Assembly: GCF_028649455.1 (NCBI RefSeq)
Contig: NZ_JAQSIO010000003.1
Span: 434,001 to 498,000, forward strand
Length of the DNA stretch: 64,000 bases
Source of the DNA: Curvibacter microcysteis
GTDB lineage: Bacteria > Pseudomonadota > Gammaproteobacteria > Burkholderiales > Burkholderiaceae_C
Direction: 5' to 3'
Made by a program: the position numbers and the translations under genes. Under the pieces are notes generated by a model that was given only the letters and a program-made list of their open reading frames with translations, did no database searches and had not been told where the DNA came from. Every line of letters starts with the position of its first letter. Position 1 is the stretch's first letter. Shown piece after piece: positions 35,560 through 48,421 of the stretch.

Positions 35560-38433
35560 ATGTCCAGTACCACTGTCGCCGAGTTCGCTAACGAACTCAA
35601 GAAGTCCCCTGAAACCCTGCTTGACCAGTTGAAGTCGGCCGGCGTGCCCAAGCGCGCCTCCTCCGATACCCTGACCGATGCCGACAAGCAGATGCTTTTG
35701 AGCTACCTGCAAGCCAGCCACGGTACGGCTTCTGCCGACCGCAAGAAGATCACCCTGGTCAAGAAATCGACCAGCGAAATCAAACAGGCTGACTCCACGG
35801 GCAAGGCCCGCACCATTCAAGTGGAAGTGCGCAAGAAGCGCACCTTCATTCAGCGCGAGGACGAGGTTCGTCCTGAAGCGGCTGCCCAAGTGGTGGAGCA
35901 AGAGCTGCCCCAAACGGTGGAAGAAACCGCTCACAACGCTGACCTGAGCCGCCGCGAAGAAGAAGCGCGTCGTCAGGCTGAGCAAATTCGCCATCAAGAA
36001 GACGAGCTGGCTGAAAAGCGCCGTCAGCGCGAAGAGATCGAACGCCGCGAACGTGAAGCTGAGTCCCGCGCTGCTGCTTATGCAGCCCAGGAAGAAGCCC
36101 GCCGCGCCCAAGCCATGGCCGAAAAGGAAGTCGCCACCAAGGAGCAAGCCGAAGCCGCTGCTGCCGTGCGTGCCGCTGCTGCCGAAGCCCGTGAAAAGGC
36201 TGAAGCCGAATCCCGCGCTCGTGCCCAGGAAGAGGCCACCCGTGCCGCCGACTTGAGCGAGCGTCGCCGCAAGGCCGAAGCCGAAGCAGCGGCCATCCGC
36301 TCCATGATGGCCACGCCCAAGAAGGTGCTGGTCGCCAAGAAGCCTGAAGAGCCGAAGCCCGTTGTCAAGCCGGCGGACGCCAAGGCTGGCGTCAAGGGCA
36401 CGCTGCACAAGCCTGCTGGCACCCCTGGTGCTGGTGGCGCTCCGCGCACGGCAGGTGCTGCTGCACCGGCTGCTCCGGGCGGCAACAAGGAAGTCAAGTC
36501 GGCCAAGCTGTCCTCCAGCTGGGCAGGCGACCCGGCCAAGAAGAAAGAAATCAAGACCCGTGGCGACAGCAGTGGTGGCGTTGGCCGCAACAGCTGGCGC
36601 AGTGGCCCGCGCGGCCGCCGTGGCAACGACCGTGACCAACGTGACGATCACCAGCAACAAGCGCCGGTGGAAGCACGTGTCATTGAAGTGCACGTGCCGG
36701 AAACCATCACCGTGGCGGAACTGGCCCACAAGATGGCTGTCAAGGCCTCTGAGGTCATCAAGCACCTGATGAAGCTGGGTCAGATGGTCACCATCAACCA
36801 GCCGCTGGACCAAGACACCGCGATGATCGTCGTGGAAGAAATGGGCCACAAGGCCATCGTGGCCGCGCTGGACGATCCGGAAGCCTTCACCGACGACGAC
36901 GTCGGCGCACAGGATGCCGAGCAACTGCCGCGCGCACCGGTGGTGACCGTCATGGGTCACGTCGACCACGGCAAGACCTCGCTGCTGGACTACATCCGTC
37001 GCACCAAGGTGGCGTCGGGCGAAGCCGGCGGGATCACGCAGCACATTGGTGCCTATCACGTGGAAACCCCGCGCGGCATGATCTCCTTCCTGGACACCCC
37101 GGGTCACGAGGCCTTCACGGCCATGCGTGCCCGTGGCGCTCAAGCCACCGACATCGTCATCCTGGTGGTGGCGGCGGACGACGGCGTGATGCCGCAGACC
37201 AAGGAGGCCATCAAGCACGCGAAAGCGGCTGGTGTGCCCATCGTGGTCGCGATCAACAAGATTGACAAGCCTGATGCCAATCTGGAGCGCGTGAAGAGCG
37301 AGCTGGTGGCTGAAGAAGTGGTGCCGGAAGAGTTCGGTGGCGATTCGCCCTTCGTGTCCGTGTCGGCCAAGACCGGCCAAGGCGTGGACGACCTGCTCGA
37401 ACAAGTGCTGCTGCAAGCCGAAGTGCTGGAACTCAAGGCCTCGGTCGACTCCAACGCCAAGGGCCTGGTGATCGAAGCCAAGCTGGACAAGGGCCGCGGC
37501 CCGGTGGCCACGGTGCTGGTTCAGTCCGGTACCCTGAAGACTGGTGACGTGGTGCTGGCTGGCCAGACCTACGGTCGTGTGCGCGCCATGCTCGACGAGA
37601 GCGCCCGCAGCATCAAGACCGCTGGCCCGTCGATCCCGGTGGAAATCCAGGGTCTGACCGAAGTGCCGCAAGCCGGTGATGAGTTCATGGTGCTGACCGA
37701 CGAGCGTCGTGCCCGTGAAATCGCCACCTACCGCGCTGGCAAGTTCCGCAACACCAAGCTGGCCAAGCAACAAGCCGCCAAGCTGGAAAACATGTTCTCC
37801 GACATGACGGCGGGCGAGGTCAAGACCCTGCCCATCATCATCAAGGCCGACGTGCAAGGTTCGCAAGAAGCCCTGGCTTCTTCCCTGCTCAAGCTGTCCA
37901 CCGACGAAGTCAAGGTGCAACTGGTTTACGCCGCTGTGGGCGCGATCAGCGAATCCGACATCAACCTGGCCATCGCTTCGAAGGCCATCGTGATCGGCTT
38001 CAACGTGCGTGCTGATGCGGGTGCTCGCAAGACCGCTGAAGGCAACTCGGTCGACATCCATTACTACAACATCATTTACGACGCCGTCGATGAGTTGAAG
38101 GCAGCGATGTCGGGCATGTTGACCCCGGACAAGAAGGAAGAAGTCATCGGTACGGCCGAAATCCGCACCGTGTTCGTCGCCTCCAAGATCGGTACTGTGG
38201 CTGGCTGTATGGTCACCTCGGGCCTGGTCAACCGGGCTGCACGCTTCCGCCTGCTGCGCGACAACGTGGTCATCTACACCGGCGAGCTCGAGTCCCTCAA
38301 GCGCGTCAAGGACGATGTGCGCGAAGTCAAGGAAGGCTTCGAGTGCGGTATCAAGCTCAAGAACTACAACGACATCTCCGTGGGCGACCAACTGGAGTTC
38401 TTCGAAATCAAGGAAATCGCCCGTACGCTGTAA
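35560..38433 (+). CDS. infB: Translation initiation factor IF-2
   Basis: A 957-residue IF-2, the long form. An IF2-N domain (1-55) is followed by a highly charged Glu/Lys/Arg/Ala helix (about 110-250), an Ala/Pro/Gly linker and a second IF2-N domain (about 375-425). The GTPase domain (from about 460) has GHVDHGKTS (G1), DTPGHEAF (G3) and NKID (G4), then domains II-IV that bind fMet-tRNA. It places initiator tRNA on the 30S subunit and promotes subunit joining. The ATG at 35560 is 24 bp after nusA. Confidence 0.98.
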   Translation: MSSTTVAEFANELKKSPETLLDQLKSAGVPKRASSDTLTDADKQMLLSYLQASHGTASADRKKITLVKKSTSEIKQADSTGKARTIQVEVRKKRTFIQREDEVRPEAAAQVVEQELPQTVEETAHNADLSRREEEARRQAEQIRHQEDELAEKRRQREEIERREREAESRAAAYAAQEEARRAQAMAEKEVATKEQAEAAAAVRAAAAEAREKAEAESRARAQEEATRAADLSERRRKAEAEAAAIRSMMATPKKVLVAKKPEEPKPVVKPADAKAGVKGTLHKPAGTPGAGGAPRTAGAAAPAAPGGNKEVKSAKLSSSWAGDPAKKKEIKTRGDSSGGVGRNSWRSGPRGRRGNDRDQRDDHQQQAPVEARVIEVHVPETITVAELAHKMAVKASEVIKHLMKLGQMVTINQPLDQDTAMIVVEEMGHKAIVAALDDPEAFTDDDVGAQDAEQLPRAPVVTVMGHVDHGKTSLLDYIRRTKVASGEAGGITQHIGAYHVETPRGMISFLDTPGHEAFTAMRARGAQATDIVILVVAADDGVMPQTKEAIKHAKAAGVPIVVAINKIDKPDANLERVKSELVAEEVVPEEFGGDSPFVSVSAKTGQGVDDLLEQVLLQAEVLELKASVDSNAKGLVIEAKLDKGRGPVATVLVQSGTLKTGDVVLAGQTYGRVRAMLDESARSIKTAGPSIPVEIQGLTEVPQAGDEFMVLTDERRAREIATYRAGKFRNTKLAKQQAAKLENMFSDMTAGEVKTLPIIIKADVQGSQEALASSLLKLSTDEVKVQLVYAAVGAISESDINLAIASKAIVIGFNVRADAGARKTAEGNSVDIHYYNIIYDAVDELKAAMSGMLTPDKKEEVIGTAEIRTVFVASKIGTVAGCMVTSGLVNRAARFRLLRDNVVIYTGELESLKRVKDDVREVKEGFECGIKLKNYNDISVGDQLEFFEIKEIARTL

Positions 38434-38463
38434 GCGCTCGGAACGAACTCCGCGAAAGACAAG

Positions 38464-38832
38464 ATGGTACGTAAGGCATCCAGCACCCCCAACCGCAGCT
38501 TCAAGGTGGCCGATCAGATCCAACGCGATCTGACCGAGCTCTTGCGCGAACTCAAAGATCCGCGCATTGGCATGGTCACCCTGCAGTCGGTTGAGGTGAC
38601 GCCCGACTACGCACACGCCAAGGTCTTTTTCAGCTTGCTGATCGGTAACCCCCAGGAAACCGAAGAAGCACTGAACCAGGCCGCCGGCTTTTTGCGCAAC
38701 GGGCTGTTCAAGCGCCTGCACATTCACACTGTGCCGACGCTGCATTTCCATTTCGATCGGACCACCGAGCGTGCGGCCGACATGAACGCCTTGATCGCCA
38801 AGGCCGTGTCTTCGCGCGCCAAAGACGACTGA
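38464..38832 (+). CDS. rbfA: Ribosome-binding factor A
   Basis: A 122-residue KH-fold protein that helps late 30S assembly and cold adaptation. Family segments are [48 protein letters not shown] (read as two adjacent stretches) and LHFHFD near the C terminus. The ATG at 38464 is 30 bp after infB; truB starts 3 bp after its stop. The length is typical. Together with RimP in the same operon it supplies two 16S-subunit assembly factors. Confidence 0.97.
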   Translation: MVRKASSTPNRSFKVADQIQRDLTELLRELKDPRIGMVTLQSVEVTPDYAHAKVFFSLLIGNPQETEEALNQAAGFLRNGLFKRLHIHTVPTLHFHFDRTTERAADMNALIAKAVSSRAKDD

Positions 38833-38835
38833 AGC

Positions 38836-39836
38836 ATGAACGCGCCACGCACACGGGTGCAACGGCGCCCTGTGCATGGGGTGTTGTTGCTGGACAAACC
38901 GCTCGGCCTGTCGAGCAACAACGCCTTGCAAAAGGCGAAGTGGCTGCTGCGCGCTGAAAAAGCCGGGCACACCGGCACCTTGGACCCCTTGGCCACCGGC
39001 GTGTTGCCGCTGTGTTTTGGGGCCGCCACCAAGTTCAGCCAGCTCCACTTGGATGCTGACAAGACCTACGTGGCCTTGGCTCGCTTGGGCCAGAAGACGT
39101 CGACGGGTGACGCCGAGGGCGAGGTCATTGAGACCCGCCCGGTGGCACCCGACGCGCTGAGCACGGAGCGCTTGGAGGCCGTGCGGCAGCAGTTCCTGGG
39201 GCCGATCCGCCAGGTGCCGCCCATGCACAGTGCCTTGAAGAAGGACGGCAAGGCCCTTTATGAGTACGCCCGCGAGGGCGTGACAGTCGAGCGCCCTGCG
39301 CGCGATGTGGTGATTTTTGAGCTGCAACTGAGCGACGTGTCGGACCAGCATGGGGGAGCCCCCACGCTGCGCATCGAGGCCCGCTGCAGCAAAGGCACCT
39401 ACATCCGCACCTTGGGTGAAGACATTGGTGAAGCGCTGGGTTGTGGCGCTTCTTTGATTTCGCTGCGGCGCACGGTGACTGGTGAATTTGACCAGCAACA
39501 GTGCGTCACCTTGGCGCAGTTGGAAGCTTGGTCTGAGGCCGAGCGTTTGGGCAGCTTGCTGCCCGTGCAGGCCTTGTTGCCGCATCACACGCGCGTCACC
39601 TTGGACAGCGAGAATGCCGGACGGTTTCTCAGCGGCGTGCGCCGCCGAGGCAACTGGCCCGACATGAACCCGGTAGCGGTGTTCGGCGAGCAACCGCCGG
39701 CGCTGTTGGGGGTGGGCCATGTGATGGCCGGAGAACTGATCCCGGAGCGGCTCTTGAGTCCGATCGAGATCCAACAGATTTTGGAAAGTATTGAAAGTAC
39801 AAACGAGCCCGCAACGGCCGGTATTCAGGAAACGAA

Positions 39837-39840
<4 letters not shown>
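38836..39840 (+). CDS. truB: tRNA pseudouridine-55 synthase
   Basis: A 334-residue enzyme that makes pseudouridine 55 in the T arm of tRNAs. The catalytic Asp is in [31 protein letters not shown] begins the fold, and [20 protein letters not shown] and [15 protein letters not shown] are conserved. The last 15-20 residues after the PUA-like end look variable. The ATG at 38836 follows rbfA closely and the stop overlaps the typA start by 4 bp (ATGA). Confidence 0.97.
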
Positions 39841-41660
<1,820 letters not shown>

Positions 41661-41714
41661 GTTGAATGACCCAGCCAGCCTGCGTTCATGGGATGCAGGT
41701 GGGGCAGGGGAGAG

Positions 41715-41741
41715 AAAAGGAGGCCTTGGGCCTCCTTTTTT
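41715..41741. terminator. Terminator, probably bidirectional, after typA
   Basis: GGAGGCC-TTG-GGCCTCC forms a perfect 7-bp stem flanked by AAAA and TTTTTT. It ends the rimP-typA operon, and the A-run on the other side may let it also end transcripts arriving from the converging GST gene. Confidence 0.85.
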
Positions 41742-41834
41742 CATGGGCGCTGCAAATCGGAGGTGCTATGAGGGCCTTAAGCCTCTGGGCATGTCCCCAG
41801 TACCGCTTTCCAGGCCCATTTGAGCGTTGCTATT

Positions 41835-42458
41835 TCAGGGGATGCCATTGCGTCCATGTTGTTGAAAGCCCGGACGCTCACTGAGCCGCAAGTAATAGGC
41901 TTCCACGCCTGGCAGGCTTGGGCGCTCCATCGGGCACATGAACCAGCGGTGTGTCGACAGTCCCAGAACCACATCCGCCAAAGTGAAGGTACTGCCGGTG
42001 ACGAAGGCCCCAGTTGACTGCAATTGGGTTTCCAAGATGGCCATATGCCGATGCCAGCCGGCCACTCCCGCTTTCAGCAGCGCTGAGTCTTGGTGAGCCG
42101 GGCTCCCACGCACCAGCGATAAGAAGGCGTAACGCCAGGATGGATTGAGCTCCGCGATTTGCCAGTCCATCCATTGCTCGACCCCAGCCCGTTCGCGCGG
42201 CTGCGCAGGCAGCAAAGTCGTGTGGCCCGCTTGGGCCGCAAGGTAGCGGCAAATCGTATTCGACTCCCAGAGTGAGAACTCGCCATCCAACATTACTGGC
42301 ACCATCGCGTTGGGGTTGAGCGCGAGGAAGTCGGGAGCCGAAGTGTCTTGAAAGCCAGAGCCCCATGCTTCGAGTTCGCAGGGAAGATTCAACTCGATAC
42401 AAGTCCAAAGGACTTTACGGACGTTGATTGAAGTGGATTTACCCAGGATTTTCAGCAT
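41835..42458 (-). CDS. Glutathione S-transferase family protein
   Basis: A 207-residue GST. The thioredoxin-fold N-terminal half has the active-site start KSTSINVRKVLWTCIEL, the cis-Pro NAMVPVMLDG and the glutathione-binding WESNTICRYLA; the helical C-terminal half has the N-capping stretch FTLADVVLGLSTHRW. The likely role is conjugation or detoxification; the substrate is unknown. The ATG at 42456-42458 was preferred to a codon 21 bp upstream. Its base composition is slightly lower in GC than that of its neighbours. It is convergent with typA and lies 108 bp downstream of regA. Confidence 0.9.
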   Translation of the reverse strand: MLKILGKSTSINVRKVLWTCIELNLPCELEAWGSGFQDTSAPDFLALNPNAMVPVMLDGEFSLWESNTICRYLAAQAGHTTLLPAQPRERAGVEQWMDWQIAELNPSWRYAFLSLVRGSPAHQDSALLKAGVAGWHRHMAILETQLQSTGAFVTGSTFTLADVVLGLSTHRWFMCPMERPSLPGVEAYYLRLSERPGFQQHGRNGIP

Positions 42459-42566
42459 ATGCGGCACATTTTGCGGCATTGCTGGCCTGGGATGGGCATC
42501 CTCAATTCATCACCACTGGATGGGGGTGGCGTGTCCAAAGCAGGGTGGCTGGAGTGCGCGCGCTGC

Positions 42567-43103
42567 TCACTTCACCCGCTGCTTCTCCAGCTTGCGGGCC
42601 AAGGTGCGCCGATGCAGACCCAGGCGGCGGGCGGCCTCGGAGATGTTGAAACCGGTCTCGGCCAGGGTCTCGTGGATGCGCTCCCACTCCAGGGTCTTGA
42701 TGGAGGTGGAGCGGTTGGTCAGCTCGATGTCGGTGCTGCCCGCCACATGGCCGAAGGCGGCTTCGATGTCGTCGGTGTTGGAGGGCTTGGCCAGGTAGTG
42801 GCAGGCGCCCAGTTTGATGGCTTCCACCGCGGTGGCAATGCTGGCAAAGCCGGTCAGCACCACGATGCGCATGGCGGCGTCATGCTGGTGCAGGCGCTGC
42901 ACGCAGGCCAGGCCGCTGGCGTCGCCGTTGAGCTTCAGGTCCACCACAGCGTAGTCGGGGGAATGTTGCTCCAGCAGGGTGCTGACGTCGTGCAGGCTGC
43001 TGGCGTGCAGCGTGGTGTAACCGCGCCGCTCCAGCGATCGGATCAAGGTCCGCGCGAAGGTCGCGTCGTCCTCTACCAGCAGCAGCAATCGGTCTTCACT
43101 CAT
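42567..43103 (-). CDS. regA: RegA/PrrA/RoxR-family response regulator
   Basis: A 178-residue two-domain regulator. The receiver has LLLVEDD at the N terminus and the phospho-Asp about D55 in YAVVDLKLNG; the output is a short Fis-type helix-turn-helix (about 150-172, ISEAARRLGLHRRTLARKL), the signature of the RegA/PrrA/ActR/RoxR group. These control respiratory and redox genes when the quinone pool or oxidase flux changes. The ATG at 43101-43103 overlaps the kinase stop by 4 bp. The pair sits directly downstream of a bo3 oxidase operon and SURF1. Confidence 0.92.
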   Translation of the reverse strand: MSEDRLLLLVEDDATFARTLIRSLERRGYTTLHASSLHDVSTLLEQHSPDYAVVDLKLNGDASGLACVQRLHQHDAAMRIVVLTGFASIATAVEAIKLGACHYLAKPSNTDDIEAAFGHVAGSTDIELTNRSTSIKTLEWERIHETLAETGFNISEAARRLGLHRRTLARKLEKQRVK

Positions 43104-44464
43104 AGGCTTGTATTGTCGTCCAGAGTGAGTGCACCCAAGGGCAGTTTGAGGGTGACGACCGCGCCACCTTCAGGGCGATTGCGGGCGCTGACGGTGCCGC
43201 CCAGGCTGCGTGCCACGTTCACCACCAAGAACAGGCCCAGGCCACCGCCCAGGCGGCCCTTGCTGGACTGGTAGGGCTTGCCAATTTGTTGCAGCATGCC
43301 GGGCGCAAAGCCGGGGCCTTGGTCCAGCACCTCCAGGGTCAGCTCTTCGCCATCGTGGCGGGCCTGCAAGGTCAGTCCTTGGGGGGAGGCCTCCATGGCG
43401 TTGTCCAGTACGTTGTCGATCATCTGACGCACAGCCGAGTCGGCCACCATGGGCAGGTCGTTGGGGAAGGTCGCTTGGTAGGCCAGGGGGGCGTGCGGGC
43501 GGGTCAGGCGCCAGTCTTGCACCAGGGTTTCCAGGAAGGCGCTCAGGGTGGTCTCTTCAGACTCTTCGCCCCGGGTCTCCCCGGCGGTCAGCAAGATGCC
43601 GCTGACGATGGATTTGCAGCGCTGCAGCTGGATTTCCATGTCGTTGATTTCTTCCAGCAGGTCGGGGTTGCCTTTGAACTCGGGCATGCGGCGCCAGTCG
43701 CCCAAGATCACGGCCAGGGTGGACAGCGGTGTGCCCAGTTCGTGCGCGGCACCGGATGCCAGCAGCCCCATGCGCACGATGTGTTCATGCTCGGCCGCCT
43801 GTTGGCGCATGTCGGCCAGGCGCGCATCGCGCACCTGCAAATTGCGGTGGATGCGGGTCATGAAGGTGACCAGCAAAATCGCGTTGAGCACAAAGCAGAT
43901 CAGCAGGCCTTGCACGTACAGGCTGGCTAGGCCTTGGTTGTGGTCCAGGGGCAGGGCCAGGGGGCGCGACAGCAGGGTCAGACCGGCCAGGCAGGCGGTG
44001 GTGATGCCGACGATGGTCCAGGTGGACCAGGCCTCGAGCAGCACGGCGCTCAAAATCACCTGCAGCAGGTACAAAAACACGAAGGGGTTGGTGGTGCCGC
44101 CGCTCAGGTAGAGCTGGGCCGTCAGGCTGGCCACGTCCACCAGCAGGGCCACAAACAGCTCGGTGTTGGAGACCTCGCGCTGCTCATGCCAGCGCAGATG
44201 GCTGGCGATGTTGAAGGCGATCAGGCAGGCCAGCACCTCCAGCATCTGTGGCATGGGCAGCGGCAAGTCCAGCACCAGGCTTGCGACCGCGATGGTGGCG
44301 ATTTGCCCCCCTACGGCCAACCAGCGCAGGTGGATCAGCTGCAGCATGTTCTTGTGCCCGGCCACGCTGTCCAGTTGGGCCGCCGGAGGCGGCTTGACTT
44401 GGGGCGTGGGCACGCCTTGCGGGGCGCTGAGGGCAGGGGCTTCGTTCAACGGGGACAGGGGCAT
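43100..44464 (-). CDS. regB: RegB/PrrB/RoxS-family redox-sensing histidine kinase
   Basis: A 454-residue membrane kinase with six predicted helices (about 45-205). The quinone-sensing motif GGTTNPF (122-128) of RegB is intact. The H box is ASGAAHELGTPLS with phospho-His about H241. A Cys at about 283 in LQRCKSI matches the position of the redox-active Cys265 described in Rhodobacter RegB. The N, G1 and G2 boxes (DNVLDNAMEASP, DQGPGFAPG, GGGLGLFLV) follow. It should stay off while the quinone pool is oxidised. It lies 36 bp after surf1 and overlaps regA. Confidence 0.93.
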   Translation of the reverse strand: MPLSPLNEAPALSAPQGVPTPQVKPPPAAQLDSVAGHKNMLQLIHLRWLAVGGQIATIAVASLVLDLPLPMPQMLEVLACLIAFNIASHLRWHEQREVSNTELFVALLVDVASLTAQLYLSGGTTNPFVFLYLLQVILSAVLLEAWSTWTIVGITTACLAGLTLLSRPLALPLDHNQGLASLYVQGLLICFVLNAILLVTFMTRIHRNLQVRDARLADMRQQAAEHEHIVRMGLLASGAAHELGTPLSTLAVILGDWRRMPEFKGNPDLLEEINDMEIQLQRCKSIVSGILLTAGETRGEESEETTLSAFLETLVQDWRLTRPHAPLAYQATFPNDLPMVADSAVRQMIDNVLDNAMEASPQGLTLQARHDGEELTLEVLDQGPGFAPGMLQQIGKPYQSSKGRLGGGLGLFLVVNVARSLGGTVSARNRPEGGAVVTLKLPLGALTLDDNTSL

Positions 44465-44500
44465 CGCAAAGCCTAGTGCAGAGGGGTCAATCGGGGCGCG

Positions 44501-45268
44501 TCACGCAGGCGGGCCGCGCCGGTCTTGGCGCCACACCCACCACACGGCGGCCAGCACCATCAAGGCCAGCGCGTACCAAGTCAGCGCGTAAACCAGGTGG
44601 CTGTTCTGGAAGTGCAGCACGGTCAGGCCACCCACGGGCTCGGTCAAGGAGGCGTCGTGCGCCAGGGGGCTCGATTGTCCCGCAAGCGGGGCAGGGGCTG
44701 CATCGGCGTCCACAAAATAGGGGGCCATGGGACTCAAGTGATGGGCTGCGGCGATGGCGGCCACGTCGCGTGAGAACCAGCGTTGCGCGGCCGGGGCGTT
44801 GCGGCGCAAAAAGCCGCCGTTGGGCTCGCTCAGGCGCAGCAGGCCGGTGACGGTGCTCACCTGGCTGTCGTTGGGTTTGGCGGGCGGGGCTTGGGTGACA
44901 AAGCCGCGGTTGACCAGCACCAGCGTGCCGTCCAGTTCGCCGCCGCTCAGGCGCAGCGGAGTCATCACCCAAAAGCCAGGGCCCAGTTTGGTCACGGCCT
45001 GGACCAGGCTTTGCTGCTGGTGCAGCCACTGGCCTTGCAGCCGCAGGTGGCGGTACTCGTCACTGGCCGCGGTGATGCTGGGCCAGCGGTCTTGGCTGGG
45101 GGGCGCCTCGGGCGCGGCGTGGGCGCGTTGCTCGACGCGCTCAATCAAGGCCAGCTTCCAGCCCAGGCGCTGCACCTGCCAGGTGCCCAAGGCCAGCAGC
45201 CCCAAAAAGACAAGGCCCGCGCCCAGCAAGAACAGTGCGCGCAGCACACTGGAGCGGGGGCGGGCCAT
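44501..45268 (-). CDS. SURF1-family oxidase assembly protein
   Basis: A 255-residue SURF1 protein with two transmembrane helices, one near the N terminus (about 10-30, LGLLALGTWQVQRLGWK) and one at the C-terminal end (YALTWYALALMVLAAVWWVW), and a periplasmic domain between. The LLVNRGFV-like stretch and the TWYALALM end are typical. SURF1 helps insert haem into haem-copper oxidases; a quinol-oxidase-specific form (Surf1q) is known in Paracoccus, which fits its place after cyoD. The ATG at 45266-45268 was chosen; an upstream GTG would overlap cyoD and add 33 low-complexity residues. Confidence 0.88.
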   Translation of the reverse strand: MARPRSSVLRALFLLGAGLVFLGLLALGTWQVQRLGWKLALIERVEQRAHAAPEAPPSQDRWPSITAASDEYRHLRLQGQWLHQQQSLVQAVTKLGPGFWVMTPLRLSGGELDGTLVLVNRGFVTQAPPAKPNDSQVSTVTGLLRLSEPNGGFLRRNAPAAQRWFSRDVAAIAAAHHLSPMAPYFVDADAAPAPLAGQSSPLAHDASLTEPVGGLTVLHFQNSHLVYALTWYALALMVLAAVWWVWRQDRRGPPA

Positions 45269-45297
45269 GGGGGCGGGTGCCTGGGCGCTTTGGGCGC

Positions 45298-45684
45298 TCA
45301 AGGCATCTGGCGCATCTCGTGCGCCGGCATGGGCATCATGTTGTGGTTCAGGTGGTACATGACCCACAGCGAACCGGCCAGCGTGATCACCACCAGCATG
45401 ACGGTGAAGATCAAGGCCAGCATCGACCAGCCGCCTTCAGCACGGCTGTTCATGTGCAGGAAGTACACCATGTGCACCACGATCTGTACGGCCGCGAAGG
45501 CCAGGATCACCATGGCGGTGGTGCTGGAGCTGGCAAAGGTCTTGCCCATCACCAGCGCAAAGGGGATGGCGGTCAGGATGACCGACAGGACGAAGCCGAT
45601 GGCGTAGCTTTTGAGGCTGCCGTGGTCAGCGTGGTCGTCGTGGCCATGGTCATCGTGGCCGTGGTGGTGGTCATGTGCGCTCAT
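45298..45684 (-). CDS. cyoD: Cytochrome bo3 quinol oxidase subunit IV
   Basis: A 128-residue small subunit with three membrane helices, needed for stable assembly of the bo3 oxidase. A His/Asp-rich N terminus ([20 protein letters not shown]) precedes the conserved [20 protein letters not shown]. The His/Asp stretch is longer than I expect for the family and could bind metal such as Cu, but that is speculative. The ATG at 45682-45684 overlaps the cyoC stop by 4 bp. Confidence 0.94.
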   Translation of the reverse strand: MSAHDHHHGHDDHGHDDHADHGSLKSYAIGFVLSVILTAIPFALVMGKTFASSSTTAMVILAFAAVQIVVHMVYFLHMNSRAEGGWSMLALIFTVMLVVITLAGSLWVMYHLNHNMMPMPAHEMRQMP

Positions 45685-46322
45685 GGCAGAACTCCCATCA
45701 GGTAGACAAAGGTGAAAACGCCGATCCAAACCACGTCCAAGAAGTGCCAGAACATGGACAGGCACATCAGGCGACGCTTGTTGGGGCCGGTCAGGCCGTG
45801 CTTGTTCAGCTGGACCATCAACACCACCAGCCAGATCAGACCGAAGCTGACGTGCAGGCCGTGGGTGCCCACGAGCGTGAAGAAGGCCGACAAGAAGGCG
45901 CTGCGGCCCGGGCCCGCACCTTCGTGGATCAGGTGGGCGAACTCATACAGTTCCAGGCTGATGAAGCCCGCGCCCAGCAAGCCGGTGATACCCAGCCACA
46001 CCAGGGTGGGCTTGAGCTTCTTCTTCTGCATTTCCAGCATGGCAAAGCCATAGGTGATGGACGACAGCAGCAGCAGCGAGGTGTTCAACGCCACCAGGGG
46101 CAGGTCGAACAGATCGGCACCCGAGGGGCCTGCGGCATAGCTGCGGCCCAGCACGGCGTACACCGCGAACAGGCACGCAAAGATGAGGCAGTCGCTCATC
46201 AGGTAGAGCCAGAAACCCAGCAAGGTGCCGTTTTCTGGGTGGTGCTCCAACACGTAGAAGCGCGAGCTGGGGTCCTTGCTCAAGGGGGCGCCGTGGGCGC
46301 CAGAAGCAGTGATAGTGGACAT
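45681..46322 (-). CDS. cyoC: Cytochrome bo3 quinol oxidase subunit III
   Basis: A 213-residue membrane protein with five helices, homologous to oxidase subunit III. Visible are [20 protein letters not shown], the conserved acidic residue in [26 protein letters not shown] and [13 protein letters not shown]. It supports the catalytic subunit and proton uptake. The ATG at 46320-46322 lies 1 bp after the cyoB stop and its end overlaps cyoD, so the whole cyoABCD set is compact. Confidence 0.96.
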   Translation of the reverse strand: MSTITASGAHGAPLSKDPSSRFYVLEHHPENGTLLGFWLYLMSDCLIFACLFAVYAVLGRSYAAGPSGADLFDLPLVALNTSLLLLSSITYGFAMLEMQKKKLKPTLVWLGITGLLGAGFISLELYEFAHLIHEGAGPGRSAFLSAFFTLVGTHGLHVSFGLIWLVVLMVQLNKHGLTGPNKRRLMCLSMFWHFLDVVWIGVFTFVYLMGVLP

Positions 46323-46323
46323 C

Positions 46324-48327
46324 TTAGACTTGACCTGCGAGCAAACGGGTGCGTTCGGCTTCCACCTTCACCACCTGGGCGGCGGGAATGTAGTAGTCGC
46401 GGTGGTAGTTGAAGGTGTGGATGATGATCGCGGCCATCAGGGCAACAAAGCCCAGACCCGCCAGCAACCACATCTGCCAGATGATGGCAAAGCCCACGAC
46501 GGCGCTCAGACCCGCGATGACAAAGCCAGCGGCGGTGTTCTTGGGCATGTGGATGTCCACAAAACCTTGCACCGGGCGCACGAAGCCTTGCTTCTTCATG
46601 TCGGTCCAAGCGTCGTTGTCATACACCTTGGGGGTGAAGGCAAAGTTGTAGTCCGGCGGGGGCGACGAGGTCGACCATTCCAGCGTGCGGCCATCCCACG
46701 GGTCGCCCGTGGTGTCGCGCAGGCTGTCGCGGCGCAGGTAGCTGACCACCAGTTGGATGCCGAAGCAAGCGATGCCCAGTGCGATCAGGGCGGCGCCCAG
46801 TGCAGCCACTTGGAACCAGATTTGCAGCGACGGGTCTTCGAAGTGGCTCATGCGGCGGGTCACGCCCATCAGGCCCAAGACGTACAGGGGCATGAAGGCC
46901 AGGTAGAAGCCGATGAACCAGAACCAGAACGAGCACTTGCCCCAGAACGGGTCGAGCTTGTAGCCGAAGGCCTTCGGGAACCAGTACGTGATGCCCGCGA
47001 TCATGCCGAACAGCACGCCGCCAATGATCACGTTGTGGAAGTGAGCAATCAGGAACAGGCTGTTGTGCAGCACGAAGTCAGCCGGGGGCACTGCCAGCAG
47101 CACGCCGGTCATGCCGCCGATCACGAAGGTGACCATGAAGCCAATGGTCCACAGCATGGGCAGCTCAAAGCGGATGCGGCCCTTGTACATGGTGAACAGC
47201 CAGTTGAAGATCTTCGCCCCAGTCGGGATGGAGATGATCATGGTGGTGATGCCGAAGAACGAGTTCACACTCGCACCCGAGCCCATGGTGAAGAAGTGGT
47301 GCAGCCACACCAGGTAGGACAGGATCGTGATCACGACCGTGGCGTACACCATGGAGGCGTAGCCGAACAGGCGCTTGCTGCAGAAGGTGGCCACCACCTC
47401 AGAGAAGATACCGAAGGCCGGCAGCACCAGGATGTAGACCTCCGGGTGACCCCAGATCCAGATCAGGTTCACGTACATCATGGCGTTGCCGCCGAGGTCG
47501 TTGCTGAAGAAGTTGGTGCCGGCGTAGCGGTCCAGCGACAGCAGGGCCAGCACGGCGGTCAGCACCGGGAAGGCGGCCACGATCAGCACGTTGGTGCACA
47601 GGGCGGTCCAGGTGAAGACGGGCATCTTCATCAGGTTCATGCCAGGGGCGCGCATCTTGACGATGGTGGCGATCAGGTTGACCCCCGACAACAAAGTCCC
47701 GACCCCCGCAATCTGCAGTGACCAGATGTAGTAGTCCACCCCCACATCCGGGCTGGCCAAAATGCCAGACAGCGGCGGGTAGGCCAGCCAGCCGGTGCGA
47801 GCGAATTCACCCACGAACAGCGAAGCCATGACCAGACCACCACCGAAGGCGGTCATCCAGAAGCTGAAGTTGTTCAGGAAGGGGAAGGCGACGTCACGGG
47901 CGCCGATTTGCAGCGGCACCACGTAGTTCATCAGGCCGGTCACCAGGGGCATGGCCACGAAGAAAATCATGATCACGCCGTGGGCGGTGAACACTTGGTC
48001 ATAGTGGTGCGGAGGCAGGAAGCCCGCTTGGTCGCCGAAGGCGATGGCTTGCTGGGCGCGCATCATGATGGCGTCGGCAAAGCCGCGCAGCAGCATGATC
48101 AGGCCAAACACGATGTACATGATGCCGATGCGCTTGTGGTCGATGCTGGTGATCCAGTCGCGCCACAGCGGGCCCCACAGGCGGAAGCGGGTCAGCAGCG
48201 CCAGAACAGCCGCACCACCCAGGGCCACCATGCAGAAGGTGGCCAGGAGGATGGGCTCGTGGAAGGGGATGGCGTCCCAGGAGAGACGGCCGAAGATGAG
48301 CTTCGTCAGGTCGAGTTGGTCGTGCAT
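46324..48327 (-). CDS. cyoB: Cytochrome bo3 quinol oxidase subunit I
   Basis: A 667-residue catalytic subunit that oxidises ubiquinol, reduces O2 to water and pumps protons. Haem and copper ligands are present: the low-spin haem His in [12 protein letters not shown], the CuB ligands in [14 protein letters not shown] (with the cross-linked Tyr) and WLHHFFTM, and the haem o3/low-spin His pair in HFHNVIIGG. The N-terminal region ([19 protein letters not shown]) is typical of CyoB. The ATG at 48325-48327 was chosen over a codon 36 bp upstream. No cyoE (haem O synthase) gene follows in this cluster. Confidence 0.97.
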   Translation of the reverse strand: MHDQLDLTKLIFGRLSWDAIPFHEPILLATFCMVALGGAAVLALLTRFRLWGPLWRDWITSIDHKRIGIMYIVFGLIMLLRGFADAIMMRAQQAIAFGDQAGFLPPHHYDQVFTAHGVIMIFFVAMPLVTGLMNYVVPLQIGARDVAFPFLNNFSFWMTAFGGGLVMASLFVGEFARTGWLAYPPLSGILASPDVGVDYYIWSLQIAGVGTLLSGVNLIATIVKMRAPGMNLMKMPVFTWTALCTNVLIVAAFPVLTAVLALLSLDRYAGTNFFSNDLGGNAMMYVNLIWIWGHPEVYILVLPAFGIFSEVVATFCSKRLFGYASMVYATVVITILSYLVWLHHFFTMGSGASVNSFFGITTMIISIPTGAKIFNWLFTMYKGRIRFELPMLWTIGFMVTFVIGGMTGVLLAVPPADFVLHNSLFLIAHFHNVIIGGVLFGMIAGITYWFPKAFGYKLDPFWGKCSFWFWFIGFYLAFMPLYVLGLMGVTRRMSHFEDPSLQIWFQVAALGAALIALGIACFGIQLVVSYLRRDSLRDTTGDPWDGRTLEWSTSSPPPDYNFAFTPKVYDNDAWTDMKKQGFVRPVQGFVDIHMPKNTAAGFVIAGLSAVVGFAIIWQMWLLAGLGFVALMAAIIIHTFNYHRDYYIPAAQVVKVEAERTRLLAGQV

Positions 48328-48421
48328 GGTCAGTCTCGCTGGCAGGGGTGAGCGCCCAGGCACTGGGCCTGGACGTGGGCAGCGCCAAAGGCGTTGCCAG
48401 GGGTTGCAAGGGCGGCGAGGG

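Noticed and set aside
35539-39774. 1411-codon minus-strand frame opposite infB, rbfA and truB
   Set aside because: It is the antisense shadow of three well-conserved genes and has a composition (His/Gly/Leu/Ala) typical of such shadows.
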